From: Marthasterias glacialis
Taxonomy: Eukaryota > Echinodermata > Asteroidea > Forcipulatida > Asteriidae
DNA length: 64,000 nt
Assembly (NCBI GenBank): GCA_911728455.2
Contig: OU452223.1
Location: 28,839,321-28,903,320 of the forward strand
Direction: 5' to 3'
Shown here: piece after piece, positions 13,273 through 24,800 of the stretch
Layout: each line of letters begins with the position of its first letter
Numbering within the stretch: the stretch's first letter is position 1
Position numbers and translations under genes: made by a program
The notes under the pieces: model-generated
The model's database searches: none
Seen by the model: the letters and a program-made list of their open reading frames with translations, nothing else
Told to the model about the DNA's origin: nothing

Positions 13273-15950
13273 ATACAGTTTCAGTTTCAGTTTATTTTCA
13301 CAGGTACAATATCAAAATCAATGACAAACATAATGAATATTAAAAGTTAGATACATAATGATAAGACTGAAGTAGAGAATAGGTATAGACAATTGATGAC
13401 ACTGCGGAGGGACCCATAAAGAAGCAAAGCTTGTAAGGATATGGGCCCCTGAGCATACATGCGCATTGAGCCGATATGGATTTTTTTTAATTTGTTTTTT
13501 AAATTTTATGTGCCTGATTCTGAAAAGCAAAAGGGCAAACAACTGGTGACCAGGTAGGGCTCAATGTACATGCTGCTAACAAATAGTTACTACATATAAC
13601 ACAAAACACTCACAACAAACGAAAATATAGACGAGAACAAACAATGACAGGTCACCAATGTTGAAACAAATTGTAACATCTATTCAACAAAAGGAATTTA
13701 ACAAAGTAGTTTTAAATGTACGTTCAAACACATATAGATTTTTAAAGGTTTGAAGTTGACCATTTAGTGAACTCCAAAGCTTATATGTCTGTCATATTAT
13801 TTTGACTGTTTTATGTGCAAGAGAAGTACGAGTATATGGTATATGAAAATTGAAGGCTTGACGAGTAAAGTGAGAAAGAATCTCACGAAATACTTTTAAT
13901 TGAGGATGGTAAAGTATTACGAGTGGATTGATACATGAGGGATCCAAGCTGGTGGTAGTAAATATCTTTAACTTTAAGAGTCCTATGTTTAAAAAAGAAG
14001 GGATTTGTATGTGAATTTAAGTCAGCAAAAGTAAAATTGCGTGATGCCTGCTTTTTGTGATAGGAGAATCCTGTTCAATTTGTTGATCGAACTGCCACCC
14101 CATGCAAGTATACCATAGTTAAGATACGATACAAGAGAATGTAGGACACCTGCTGGAACAACATGTTTAATCTTGTTAATCACCCCAATATTTCTAGAAA
14201 TAATTTTACATAGATGTTCAGGCATATCCCATTTTATTCCAGAGTCAATGAACAATCCAAAAAAATTACAGCAATCAGGTTTTTTTAATAACAGTGTTGA
14301 GAATTTTTACTTCGCAAGGAACAACAGTGGCTAAATTGCTGAACAACATAAAATTAGTCTTTGCAATATTAAGAGACAGTCCATCGATACTGAACCAATT
14401 TGCAACAGATTTAAGTTCATTATTAACCTTATTGATGAGGTAATTAAGGTTACTATGGGAACAAAATATATTAGAATCATCAGCAAACAGTATAAAAGAA
14501 AGTTTATCTAAAGATTTTGTGAAATCATTAATGTATATAAAAAAAGCAAGGTTCCTATAGTGTTAATCCTTTGGGTATGCCATGTGTCAGTATTCTAAAT
14601 TTGAATTAGTACCATCTAAACCACTCTAGGGAAACTCCTCGAATGCCATGATAGGAGAGTTTATACAATAGAATATCATGGTCTATTGTATCGAAGGCCT
14701 TTGAGAGATCGAGGAATATCCCTAGTCTGTGCTCAGAGTCATCGATTGCTTGAGAAACCTTATCAATAAAATCCAAAAAGATATGAGAGGTTGAATGTTT
14801 ACTACGAAATCCGAATTGGGATTTTGACAAAATATTGAATTATCTAAAAATTTAATAGTGCGTGCATAAACAAAGTTTTCAAAAATCTTAGAAAAAAAGG
14901 CAGGATTGATATCGGCCTATAATTGTTAACATAATTAGGGTCCCCCTTTTAAACACGGGAATAACTTTTGCTATTTTCAATTGAGATGGTACAACACTTG
15001 CCAAAAAAGAAGTATTAATAATATGTGCAAGTGGTTCACATATGGCTGTAATAGAACTTTTAATAACAAACATGTTAAATGAATCATGCCCCAAACCCTT
15101 TTTGTTTTGTAGGTTGTTAACTAATCAATGATCTCATATTTATTAACTGGAGTGAAAAATAATGAGTTTTTGTTGAGATTAGTCAGGTAATCAGTAAGAT
15201 TTAGAGAGGTCTGTGTTGGTGGAATATTACTAGCAAGATCTGGGCCAATGTTGGTAAAGTAGTCGTTGAAACAATCAACAATGTTACCAGGATTGGAAAT
15301 TAATTTCCCATCAAAAATAATACTTTTAATGTTTTTTGATGATTTGTGTTAGTTCAAAACCGAATTAATTTCATTCCAAGTGTTTGGGCTACTATTTTTT
15401 GCCTTTTCAAATTGATGAGCATAATAAGTATTTTTTGATGTTCGCAAGAGGCTAGTATATAAGTGTGTTCTGTATTTAGTATACTTCTTTTTGTGTAGGT
15501 TTGTAGGATTAGACGATAAGTATAATTAGACGATAAGTTGTAAGTATTGACGATACAGTTTATTTATATTAATGGATTTAAGGAGTGAACAAGTTGTCCA
15601 TGGCGTATTTGAAATGTTTGCGACTGGATTTATGGTTATGAGATTTACGTGGAATGTCTTTATCATACAAATAGTTAAACCTTTCCATAAGTTCATTAAA
15701 CGACACTTCAGGATCGTTGCAAAGGAAAACATCAGCCCAACTAAAAGCATGTAGATCCTCATTAAATTTCTGAATATTTGATTTGGAGAAATTGCGATTA
15801 AACGAATGATTTAACGAATCTTGTCGAAGTATCGAAAATAGGCTGTCGGAATGAGACTCCGGCATAGCGCCATCAAGGTTACGTTGAACATCATGATCAT
15901 AGTCGTCAGTCGAAACCAACCGTTTTTTGTCTTTTTTTAGTGGCATATCG
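13273..15950 (-). mobile_element. 5'-truncated LINE of the Jockey/CR1 group, decayed
   Basis: On the minus strand the 5' fragment (about 15946-15578) encodes the linker upstream of a LINE reverse transcriptase. Fragments at 15094-14888 and 14830-14606 carry RT landmarks including QFGFRSKHST and LDLSKAFDTIDHD. A frame near 14500 gives FADDSNIF, the RT catalytic box. Residues at 14255-14022 read YLNYGILAWG, a conserved C-terminal RT segment. No endonuclease domain is found upstream, so the copy is 5'-truncated. Several frameshifts and stops make it non-functional. The 3' end lies near the TTTCAGTTTCAGTTTATTTT segment at about 13278. Family-level placement is inference. Confidence 0.8.
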
Positions 15951-16290
15951 GTGTATAAGATGAAAGAAAATTTATTAACCGAGCAGTTTTAAAAAGCGTG
16001 TCAATCCATAAACATTTTCTGATTGTGGTTTCTGTATCGGGATTACGTCTCTTTGTTAAGACTGAATGGCACAACCAAAATATTTCAGTACTCAAAAGCG
16101 CATACTTCCATGGAAATTCTCTGACCTAGATACAGCTTTATGGGCTGGCTGTCTACCAAGCTGTATAAAAACCATTGTCAACTCTGGCTCCAGTGACAAT
16201 CCATACGAGCCCTTTTCCACACGAGCAATGAAAACGGTAGTCTTCGAGCAAGACGTCCTTTGCGCATTTTGCTACACGATTGGTTACTGT
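15951..16290. other. Short spacer, no gene recognised
   Basis: A 75-codon plus-strand frame (16066-16293) has no recognisable motif and runs into the adjacent MITE, so it is not called. The 8 bases GGTTACTG at 16282-16289 are the left target duplication of that MITE. Confidence 0.4.
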
Positions 16291-17041
16291 TAGACTGGTT
16301 CCCGGTCCCTACATCGTTCTCCTCTGACTGTATAGTATAGGGAGTGGTAGCCACTAGCGATATGGCGCTTTTGATAGGCCCTCGATTGCGCGTACGCAGT
16401 GATAATTTTCTAGTTTTAGAGATGACATTTGTGACGTATGCATGTTGTTGTTTGCCACTAGCACACGTGTGTATCGTAACCCTTCACCTGGACATTATAG
16501 TGAACCAACCTTCAACATCAAAATTCAAGCTAACTTTAGACAACATCTTAACCATAGAGTTATATAATAGAACTAGGGGGTGTACTCGCTATGCCACGCA
16601 CGGAACTCCACTGACTCACCATGGGCGAAAATCCCTATGGGCAAATTGCATACGAATGTCCACTTAGAAAATGGTTGCTGTGTGAACGGGTGAATAACCA
16701 GTGTAAATGAATGGTCCACGCCATTTTCTCAATGGTCAAAAAATGCTCCTTGGTCGGGCAGTGTCGCATGGTTTGTACGCCCTCTAGTTCTTATATATAA
16801 CTCCATGATCTTAACGATGTTAGTTTGCATGATGGGAGATTCTGAGACTCTGTGCCCATCATGTTTTGTGTAAAGGCCGCATTGCATTATGGGATTACGT
16901 AGATCTATATGCTTATTATATTTAGCATACACCTGGGAGAATTGGGAGAAAAGCCAGGTGTATGCTAATTTTCATTACCCGCTATACCGGTCTCTATATT
17001 CAGTCAGAACGTAAACGATGTAGGGACCAGGAACCAGTCTA
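16291..17041. mobile_element. hAT-type MITE (host of a nested MITE)
   Basis: The left terminus TAGACTGGTTCCCGGTCCCT is matched by the inverted right terminus AGGGACCAGGAACCAGTCTA. The 8-bp direct repeat GGTTACTG flanks it at 16282-16289 and 17042-17049, with one extra base on the left. No transposase frame is visible. An 8-bp duplication is characteristic of hAT insertion. A related truncated copy lies at about 3890-4193. About 255 bases in the middle belong to a separate nested insertion. Confidence 0.8.
16553..16807. mobile_element. Nested MITE with perfect 8-bp target duplication
   Basis: The termini read CATAGAGTTATATAATAGAA on the left and TATATAACTCCATG on the right, with further inverted match through AACTAGGGGGTGTAC and GTACGCCCTCTAGTT. 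ATCTTAAC is duplicated exactly on both sides (16545-16552 and 16808-16815). It interrupts the outer MITE at a place where the copy at about 4075 is uninterrupted. No coding capacity. Confidence 0.8.
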
Positions 17042-17280
17042 GGTTACTGCACGCTGTACAGCCATTCACAGGTAGCGGGCGCTTTGCGGATTTCTAAAGA
17101 CGTTTCTAATGGCCGTTTACGAAACCACGGCTTGGGCTTGGGCTTAAGAATTCCTATTAATTATGTGATCTTGAGTAACTAAGTAATGTGGTGATCGCGA
17201 CCCAGTTAGACAATTTCCTAATTCAACGAAATGAATGAAATGAAATAAAATGAAATTAAAGTTTGATTTTAATTATACCT

Positions 17281-17524
17281 CCGAAAAACCGCTAACACTG
17301 AAGGACTTGCACCTGCCATTTGTTCGTCACACTTTAGAGAATCTTTTGTTAAAACTGGGTTCTCCCTATATAAGTGAGCCCCGCGGTCCACACCTCAGTG
17401 CATTTCTGTAGATTAAGAGAAGTTTTTGCAGGTAATAATAATGGGAGGGAACACCCATATGATAATATGGTCCCTGTGAAAGGGGAGGGTCCGTAAGTCC
17501 TTCAGTGTTAGCGGTTTTTCGGTA
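17281..17524. repeat. Inverted-repeat terminus, probable right end of the DIRS-like element
   Basis: CCGAAAAACCGCTAACACTG plus AAGGACTT at 17281-17308 is repeated in inverted form as AAGTCCTTCAGTGTTAGCGG plus TTTTTCGG at about 17493-17522. Between them, on the plus strand, lies CTATATAAG (about 17367) followed some 30 bases later by CCTCAGTGCATTT, which looks like a TATA box and initiator. DIRS elements have inverted termini containing the promoter, and this end lies just downstream of the recombinase, so a DIRS terminus is likely. An independent small MITE is the alternative. Confidence 0.5.
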
Positions 17525-17653
17525 GAATCATATTAAACTATTAAGCAACAGCAAAAACATTCAAACACCAACATATCAGGTTTCACAGAAACATTTATTC
17601 AGTGAATGCAAGAGCATTCAAGTTTCACATTAAGTTTCACAATAATAGCTTAC

Positions 17654-17896
17654 TTAGTGAAACAGTGGATGAAATATCAAGTATACTTTCAGAAAAGAAG
17701 TTTTGACTATCTTCTGAGGGCTTGTCATAGATGTCGACCATCCTGCCGCTTTCAGGATTGTCTCAATCGGCACCCCTTTCCTTGGTGCTGCACTACATGA
17801 TGCTGAACGGGTGCTGTGGGCGGTAAACTTGTCCGTCCTTATACCACACTCTGAGAGGGTTAATTTAATCCATCTGCCTATTGTCTCTGATCCCAC
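17654..17896 (-). pseudogene. Tyrosine recombinase C-terminal fragment (DIRS)
   Basis: The 80-codon frame includes FTAHSTRSASCSAAPRKGVP followed by AAGWS. This matches the box around the HxxR catalytic residues of DIRS tyrosine recombinases. It is separated by frame disruption from the upstream recombinase half at 18309-17980, so it cannot be translated as one protein. Confidence 0.75.
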
Positions 17897-17979
17897 TGCT
17901 TTGTGGGGTGGTTATACATAACTTAAAAAGAGTTTCCTTTCACTCCCTCTGACAAGTTTTGTTTTCTCAAGATAAACTT

Positions 17980-18309
17980 TCAAACAGTCATAACACATAA
18001 CACAAAGTCATTTGGATATGCAATTAAACGTACTTCTGTTCGAGGTTTAGCAACTTTACTTGTTTTAGTAAGAGCCTCAATAATAAAATTAACATAATTT
18101 GTTCCCATTTGGACAGAGTTCAAATTCATTAAAGATAACGTCTGACAACGTTGACCCGATGTCAGGGCAACAAGCATTACGAGTTTCATTGTGATACTTT
18201 TTAATGATTCATTGGGCCCTAAAGTTCTCAAATAATCTAAGACCACAGTCACATCCCATTTATGTGAGTATCGGGCCTTTGGTGGTCTCAGGTTGAATAC
18301 CCCTTTCAA
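17980..18309 (-). pseudogene. Tyrosine recombinase central fragment (DIRS)
   Basis: Includes MKGVFNLRPPKARYSHKWDV, then LVALTSGQRCQTL carrying the first catalytic arginine (SGQR) of the recombinase fold. It continues upstream in shifted frames to about 18500 and downstream to the HxxR fragment. Part of the decayed DIRS element. Confidence 0.75.
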
Positions 18310-18519
18310 CTGAAACCCCTTCCCAGTGTAACGCCCTCTATCGGCGGGATAACTGCCAACAAGGCACTTCTCGTATGATGTTGAAGCTGCTGTAATGGCC
18401 GCCTGACAGGAATTGTTCTGTTAAGAACTCTAGCACCGTTACTATAGCAGTTTGAATCATCGCCCCACCCGACATCAGGAGAGCTGTTGCCAGTCAAGTA
18501 GAACGATCTAGGCAGTCTA

Positions 18520-19003
18520 CTGATGACCGCCACCCTCTGCTATGACCACTCACCAGTAACCCCCCGCCTGCGATCAAGGAGGAGTTTCATCACTTCGACC
18601 CTACCACTTGAAGATAGTGCAACCAACACTCGGACCCGGCTCTGGGAAGAACGCCTTGATGTCCCAAACAACACTGCATCGGACCTCAAGATTTCAGTGA
18701 CGGAGAGTCTCCCTGATGGCGCTCATACTGAGTGGACCACTTGGAAGACTCTTAACCGGTTGCGCACGGGGGTTGGAAGGTGCAAGGCTAACCTGGTAAA
18801 GTGGGGATATACAGCGGGTCCTGACACCTGTGAATGTGGAGAGCGGCAGACCATGGACCATCTCCTCACCTGCCCCCTACTTCCATCAACAACCACTGTT
18901 GACGACCTGGCTGAGGCTACCGACACTGCCCTTCAGTGTGCTCACTACTGGAGGGACAGCATTTGAGCAGCATGGACACGAGAAGAAGAAGAAGAATCGG
19001 ATG
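18520..19003 (+). mobile_element. LINE 3' fragment inserted into the DIRS-like element
   Basis: The plus-strand frame 18523-18966 (147 codons) ends in a non-LTR C-terminal domain: LNRLRTGVGRCKANLVKWGY, then CECGERQTMDHLLTCP, the zinc-knuckle-like segment found after the RT in several LINE clades. It is followed by GGACACGAGAAGAAGAAGAA, a short-repeat tail. The DIRS sequence resumes on both sides on the opposite strand. The left boundary is approximate. Confidence 0.75.
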
Positions 19004-19460
19004 AGTTTCTGTCCGAGATCAGAATTGATGCCACTTCCCAAGTGCCGACCTGTAGCACTTTTTGGTGCTAGTACGCCATGATGCGAGGATAAGCTGGGAA
19101 GCTGGTCCTGATATGCCTTGTTGTCGGAAGCATGCTGTCAACCTCAGACGATCCCTCATCGGATGGAGTCTGTATGAAAAGGGAACTGATAGCAAATCTT
19201 ATTGAATAGGCAAGATAACTGGGGTCCTGACTAGTAATTTTAACATTGTCGGGAACCAAGACTGCGTATATCATTACGGCGCTATCAGTATACCGACAGC
19301 TTCTTCATGCTCAATTATTTTAGTGAGCATTTTCTTTATCAAACTAAATGGAGGAAACGCATAAAAGCAGTTATACGTTGACCAATCCAATGTGCATGCG
19401 TCTGTGTGAATAGACGCTGGATCTGCTTGCCATGAAACATAAGGGTTTTTATTTAACAAT

Positions 19461-19763
19461 TCAACCTAGATGCGACGCGAAAAGATCGATATCAGGTTGG
19501 GAAAGGATCATCGTGATCTTCGAAAAGTTTGTGGGTTGAAGTTTCAACTTTAAATCGTCCCGAAATTTTCTGGATGCAGAGTCTGCAAGAGTATTTTGTA
19601 CTCCTGGAAGATGTATACAAGTTAGCCAGATTTTGCGGGCCATACACCATAGCCAAATTTCTCTGGCTAATACATTTAGTGGGTCAGATTTTGAACCACC
19701 AAAGTGCCGTAGGTAGGCTACCACTGCCACATTGTCTGATTTAATAATGTATTGACGTGTCAT
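19461..19763 (-). pseudogene. DIRS-type RNase H fragment
   Basis: A 100-codon frame with SDNVAVVAYLRHFGGSKSDP and LPGVQNTLADSASR, matching the RNase H domain downstream of the RT in DIRS and related elements. It continues upstream to about 19905 (SKDEAIHHINWLELKA) through stops and downstream into 19459-19274. Non-functional. Confidence 0.75.
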
Positions 19764-20042
19764 GTTCTTCTGTAAAGAATGACTGCAATGCTAATTAGCA
19801 TGCCTTTAACTCAAGCCAATTGATATGATGAATAGCCTCATCTTTAGACCATCTAGACCGAGTATGCTGCGTGCACAAAAAGACGCTGGAAATCATTCAG
19901 CAGACGACATGGCTTAACCCAAAATAGCTGCAAAATGAACTTTTCCTGGGGTTTGTTGGAGATAGCAGGTTTTTGGAGTGACAGCGCCCTCTATTGGCGG
20001 CAATTCGTGACAAGGGTGTATCGTCGACTTTTATGAGTCTTG

Positions 20043-20965
20043 GGCTACAACAGAAACGTCTTGCATCTAGCATATTGAATTATGTGTCAACGAAATTCAT
20101 GCTTGGATGCAAGATAACTTCTTTGAACTCAATGATGACAAAACAGAGTTTATGATACTTGGTTCACGTCAACAACTTTCCAAAATTTCTTTTCCTCACA
20201 TTGGTGACTCCAAAATAACACCTGTTACTCAAACTCGTAATCTTGGTACCATTTTTAACTCAACTATGTCACTAAATTCTCATGTTTCTAATATTGTTCG
20301 TGCCGCATCATTTCACATCCGTAATATTGGTAAAATAAGGAAATATTTAAAGCTCAATGCTACAGAGCAAATTATTCACTCTGTTGTTGTTTCTCGTCTT
20401 GACATGTGCAACTCACTTTTAATTGGTCTTCCAAATACTCAAATTGAACGTCTTCAGCGAATTCAAAACTCTGCTGCTCATGTTATTTCATTGTCAATAC
20501 AATCCTCCCATATTACACCTATTTTACAAGAGTTGTACTGCTGGTTACCAGTGCATAGCAGGATTATGTACAAACTATTGCTCTTTGTGTTTAAATCCCT
20601 CACTAACAGTGCCCTGGTATATATTGATGATTTGCTTTTAAACCTTACAATCCGCCTCGTAAACTCCGTTCTGACAATTCAAACGTCCTCAATGAGCCTA
20701 AATCTAATCATTCATGGGGTGATCGATCTTTTTCTCATGCTGCACCACGTCTTTGGAATAAATTTCCATCACATGTCAAATCATCAATTTCTTTAAACGA
20801 GTTTAAGAAAAACCTTAAAACTCATCTTTTTAATGAAGCGTTTGCATAATGTTGTTACTGGGTATTCTGCTTTATCCTTGTATTTTGTATCATTTTAGTA
20901 ATCTTGTAGTTTTGTACAAGCGCCATGAGTAATTGCGTGGATTTTTGCGCTTAATAAAGTGTCAT
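20043..20965 (+). mobile_element. 5'-truncated CR1/L2-group LINE, 3' end
   Basis: The frame starting at 20107 reads through the C-terminal part of a LINE ORF2: FELNDDKTEFMILGSRQQLS, LGTIFNSTMSLNSHVSNIVR, SRLDMCNSLLIGLP, RLQRIQNSAA and ITPILQELYCWLPV. The frame then shifts, but matching LINE sequence continues to about 20840 (AAPRLWNKFPSHVKSS, then LKTHLF). The 3' end reads GCGCTTAATAAAGTG and passes into ATT repeats, as usual for this group. RT catalytic boxes lie upstream and are absent, so this is a dead fragment. Confidence 0.85.
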
Positions 20966-21475
<510 letters not shown>

Positions 21476-21783
21476 GTATTCAGTTTGGATGTCAGGGAGC
21501 CAGATTTCATTTGTCTTGTCAACTCCCGATCGATCAATTGATACTGCTAACCCGATAATTTTAGGCTGTTCAAACCTATCGATTATTACGTTACAACCAT
21601 TGCCCAGTCCTTATCGCTGCTCTGTGATTAAAATGGTTAAAAACTTCACTCTCTCGCCCAAGTGGTGTCGCTTTTTTGAGAGTGAAAATCACTGTGCATC
21701 AACCTTTTTGAGTGAAAAAGAGAGATTTACGTATTCACAAGTTTTAATTTTTACTCTACTTTTGCAGCCAAGATTTGACTAAT

Positions 21784-21871
21784 ATGGCGAGAAGAACTTG
21801 CAGAGACGATGGATATACCGTCCTTTTGACGGTTTTGATAGTTCTGGCTCTGGTTGTGAGAGTGAAAGCAG
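21784..21871 (+). CDS. Receptor exon 1: signal peptide
   Basis: The ATG at 21784 opens MARRTCRDDGYTVLLTVLIV plus LALVVRVKAG: a basic start, hydrophobic core and small residues before the likely cleavage site. The donor AGCAG|GTAAAT leaves one base (phase 1). Residues 1-29. Confidence 0.8.
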
Positions 21872-24800
21872 GTAAATATTCAGTTCCTCTTATTTTAAAA
21901 AAGCTTTCCGTGCCTAACCAGTATAGCTATTACTGTTGTCTCTAAATGTAAGATTAAGCTTAAGGAATACTGGAAGATGTTGATTAAATCATAGATAACT
22001 GATTCTATAATCAAAATGTTCTTACCCCAGTGGCGTAAATCCGAAGATTAAATAGCGAATCCTGGTTCTGAATAGTTGAAGCGCAGTGTGGGTCCGATTC
22101 CCGGTCATGACACTTGGGTCTTAACAAGACACTTAACCATTAATTGCTTCTTTCAACACGGGAGCCTGAGAGGGCTGGAACAGTAGCGTGTTAGATTTAC
22201 CCATTAGAGCTAAAGTAAGCAGCTTAGGGTTGTGTGCTCTCTGGGGTCTCACTATGCCCAATGAACTGAAAATGTTATAAACCACCTTCATCTAGCTGCT
22301 AAAAAGGCTTCTCTGTATACGAACTAAGTATTTACTATTACTCGACGGTACTTGGTACTAGGCAACTTTTTCGACTCTGCTTATGCATGTTGTATTAGGG
22401 AACTTTCAGAATGAAAATTTCCAGATAATTATCAATACTCATAATCGTTAATTGATTTCAGTTTACATTCTGAAAATCATATTTTTGATATTGCTCTATT
22501 TCGATTTTTCATTTTTCTTGCCAGTGGTTTGTCCGGGTTTTGCTCCCGTAACTACTACATCAACGGACGATGATCAGTCAACGGCCACGTTTACATTCGA
22601 CCAACCAGAAAATTACACGTGCACACCCGCATCTGGGAGCAGGTTAGTAGAAACCTAACTCTCCTAAAACTTTAGGGTTGAAAAAGAAATTCAATTTGAA
22701 GCTATACGAAAACGTTTTTCTTTTCAGTGATGATCAATTTTTCACCCGTTGGTTGCAGCGTGGTTGTAGAGTTTTCAGGGGCGGGACAGGATTTTTTTAA
22801 GCCGGGGAGGAGGAGGGTCACACATACCGTTTTTAAAGATTGTAAGAACCTTATATACAATCCGTGCCGAGCCTCATGTGTTCAATTGGTTTATTGACTA
22901 AGTTTAATCCTTTTTATGTCAGGCCTTTTACGATTACAGAGGGTATAGTGGCTTCAGTAACCCATCTGCGAATTTGGCCCGCAGTGCGAAGGGACATAAT
23001 TATTTAGATATTCAAATAAGAGTTATCTCTCAGTTTATCACATTCACAAGACGGTTCAACTCCATTCTATAACACATTTCTTTCCAAACTCACAATAACA
23101 AAATACAGAGTCATTGGAAAAAATAGTAACAAGCACAATATAAGCAAAGTACACGTGACCATTACTAATGATAATGCAAGATATAGCCTTGACCAAGGCC
23201 GTCTTTGCGCTTTCCCTTAGCCCCAAGTTATCCGCACACGGAGTCCGTAAGGAGGATACGCAGTCACACACACAAACACACACACACCCCAGTGTATAAT
23301 GACCTCCAATGTTGTACCCTCCTTTCCTCATCTATTTGTCCTGACAAACAAAGACGCCATTGTTTTCCCTTTTGATATCAATCGTGGACATAATTATTGT
23401 CCCTTTTATTAGAAGTCCTCATCAGTCAGGAGTCTGTCATAGCCTTGATCAAGGCGCGCCAGTGAGAGTTCATGTTTCTGGGCACAGAAACAGGCATGAC
23501 GAAACAGCCCCGTTTAGATAGTTATAATTTCTTTCAGGAAGTGTTAACTCCACGATCCATGCCAGATGGAATTGAACAAACAGTATATTGAGTAAACAGA
23601 AAGAAAAAAAAGTAGACAAAGTTCTCAGACAATATCTGGATATGAATATTTCCAACTCCCAGACCCCCAGTCACCAACCCCTAGTTGGCTTTAAGTTAAT
23701 TGTTTTCCCCTCAGTCTATAGAGCAATGAATGCACATGAAGATAAATTTATCAACAGTTTTTATGTGAAGATCTTTTTGGAAAGGAACGTGTTCTGTGTT
23801 TGCTAATCAATATGGCTGTTAACAACCGACAAAATATGTTGTATTATTTTGCTTATTAGTTTTGCTTTGGGAACAAACACAGTCACGTGTTCACCGAATG
23901 GTTCTGATGGACAACAATGCACCTTTCAAGTTATAGTCAATGGTAAGTAATTATTATTATTATTATTTTTTCCCCTTGGGGGAAAAACCCTTTATTAATT
24001 CGAAAACGTACATTTCTCTTGCACGAAACAGATAATTAAACGTTTTATTACAGAGAATAGAAAATAAGTCCCTTTCAAATTTGGTGAGTTTATGGTAAGT
24101 AATTATAAACCCTCGTTCCTTCAGACGGTCATAAACTTTGTGCATTTGTTAGCGTTTTTGAGGCTTAAACTAATACCGGTACCCAATTGGTCACATTTAA
24201 AAACGAAAAAATATATAGATAAATGCAAAATATTAACACAATGTCCATCGGAGCTCTTAGTTCTTACTTATCTTGGGTAAAATTGGGTAAAGGCAGAACT
24301 ATGCAAAGATGGACAATTGCCCGGTATGTCTGCTGCCACCTAGTGTCCTCAAGACTCCCATTAACACATTTCTTGAGTAATTAGTCGGTCGAGTTTTTTT
24401 TCTTCTCAGACGAGCAGCCACCAACCGTAGCAAATTGTCCGACTCATAAAAGCTCCAATACGAATCTTGGCGCTTCAACAGGCACAGCCACATGGCGTTT
24501 CACAGCATCTGACAACGTTGGAGTTATTACAGTGACATGTAGTCCATCAGCTAGCGGTGAACTATTCCCTATTGGTATTACAAATGTGACGTGCACTGCG
24601 ACAGATGCAGCTGGGAATAAGGCTAATTGTCAATTTCTATATACCATAATTGGTAAGTGAAATTGTTTTTTAGAATGTGAAGAAAGAATAGATAAATTTC
24701 ATAATGTGTATCTTTTTCCAATGCAATCATGATTCTCAGCTTTTTATGTGTCACAATTAAGACCCATTCATAAATCATGGGTACTTCTGTCCAACACTTT

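Larger units (their letters stand above)
17525..19950 (-). mobile_element. Decayed DIRS-like retrotransposon (RNase H and tyrosine recombinase remnants)
   Basis: Reading leftward on the minus strand, about 19905-19461 encodes an RNase H region (NWLELKA, then SDNVAVVAYLRHFGGSKSDP). Next, 19459-19274 gives the motif FTLDWS-like CTLDWSTYNCFYAFPPFSLI. After an inserted LINE, about 18500-17650 encodes a tyrosine recombinase: VLEFLTEQF, SALLAVIPPIEGV, KGVFNLRPP, TSGQRCQTLSLMNL and FTAHSTRSAS, with the catalytic HxxR. Frameshifts and stops break every module, and the RT core and left terminus are missing. It is a fossil copy. Confidence 0.8.

Noticed and set aside
22090..22120. tRNA gene suggested by a B-box-like GGTCCGATTCCC
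   Set aside because: No matching acceptor stem, A-box or anticodon arm could be placed; better explained as a SINE.
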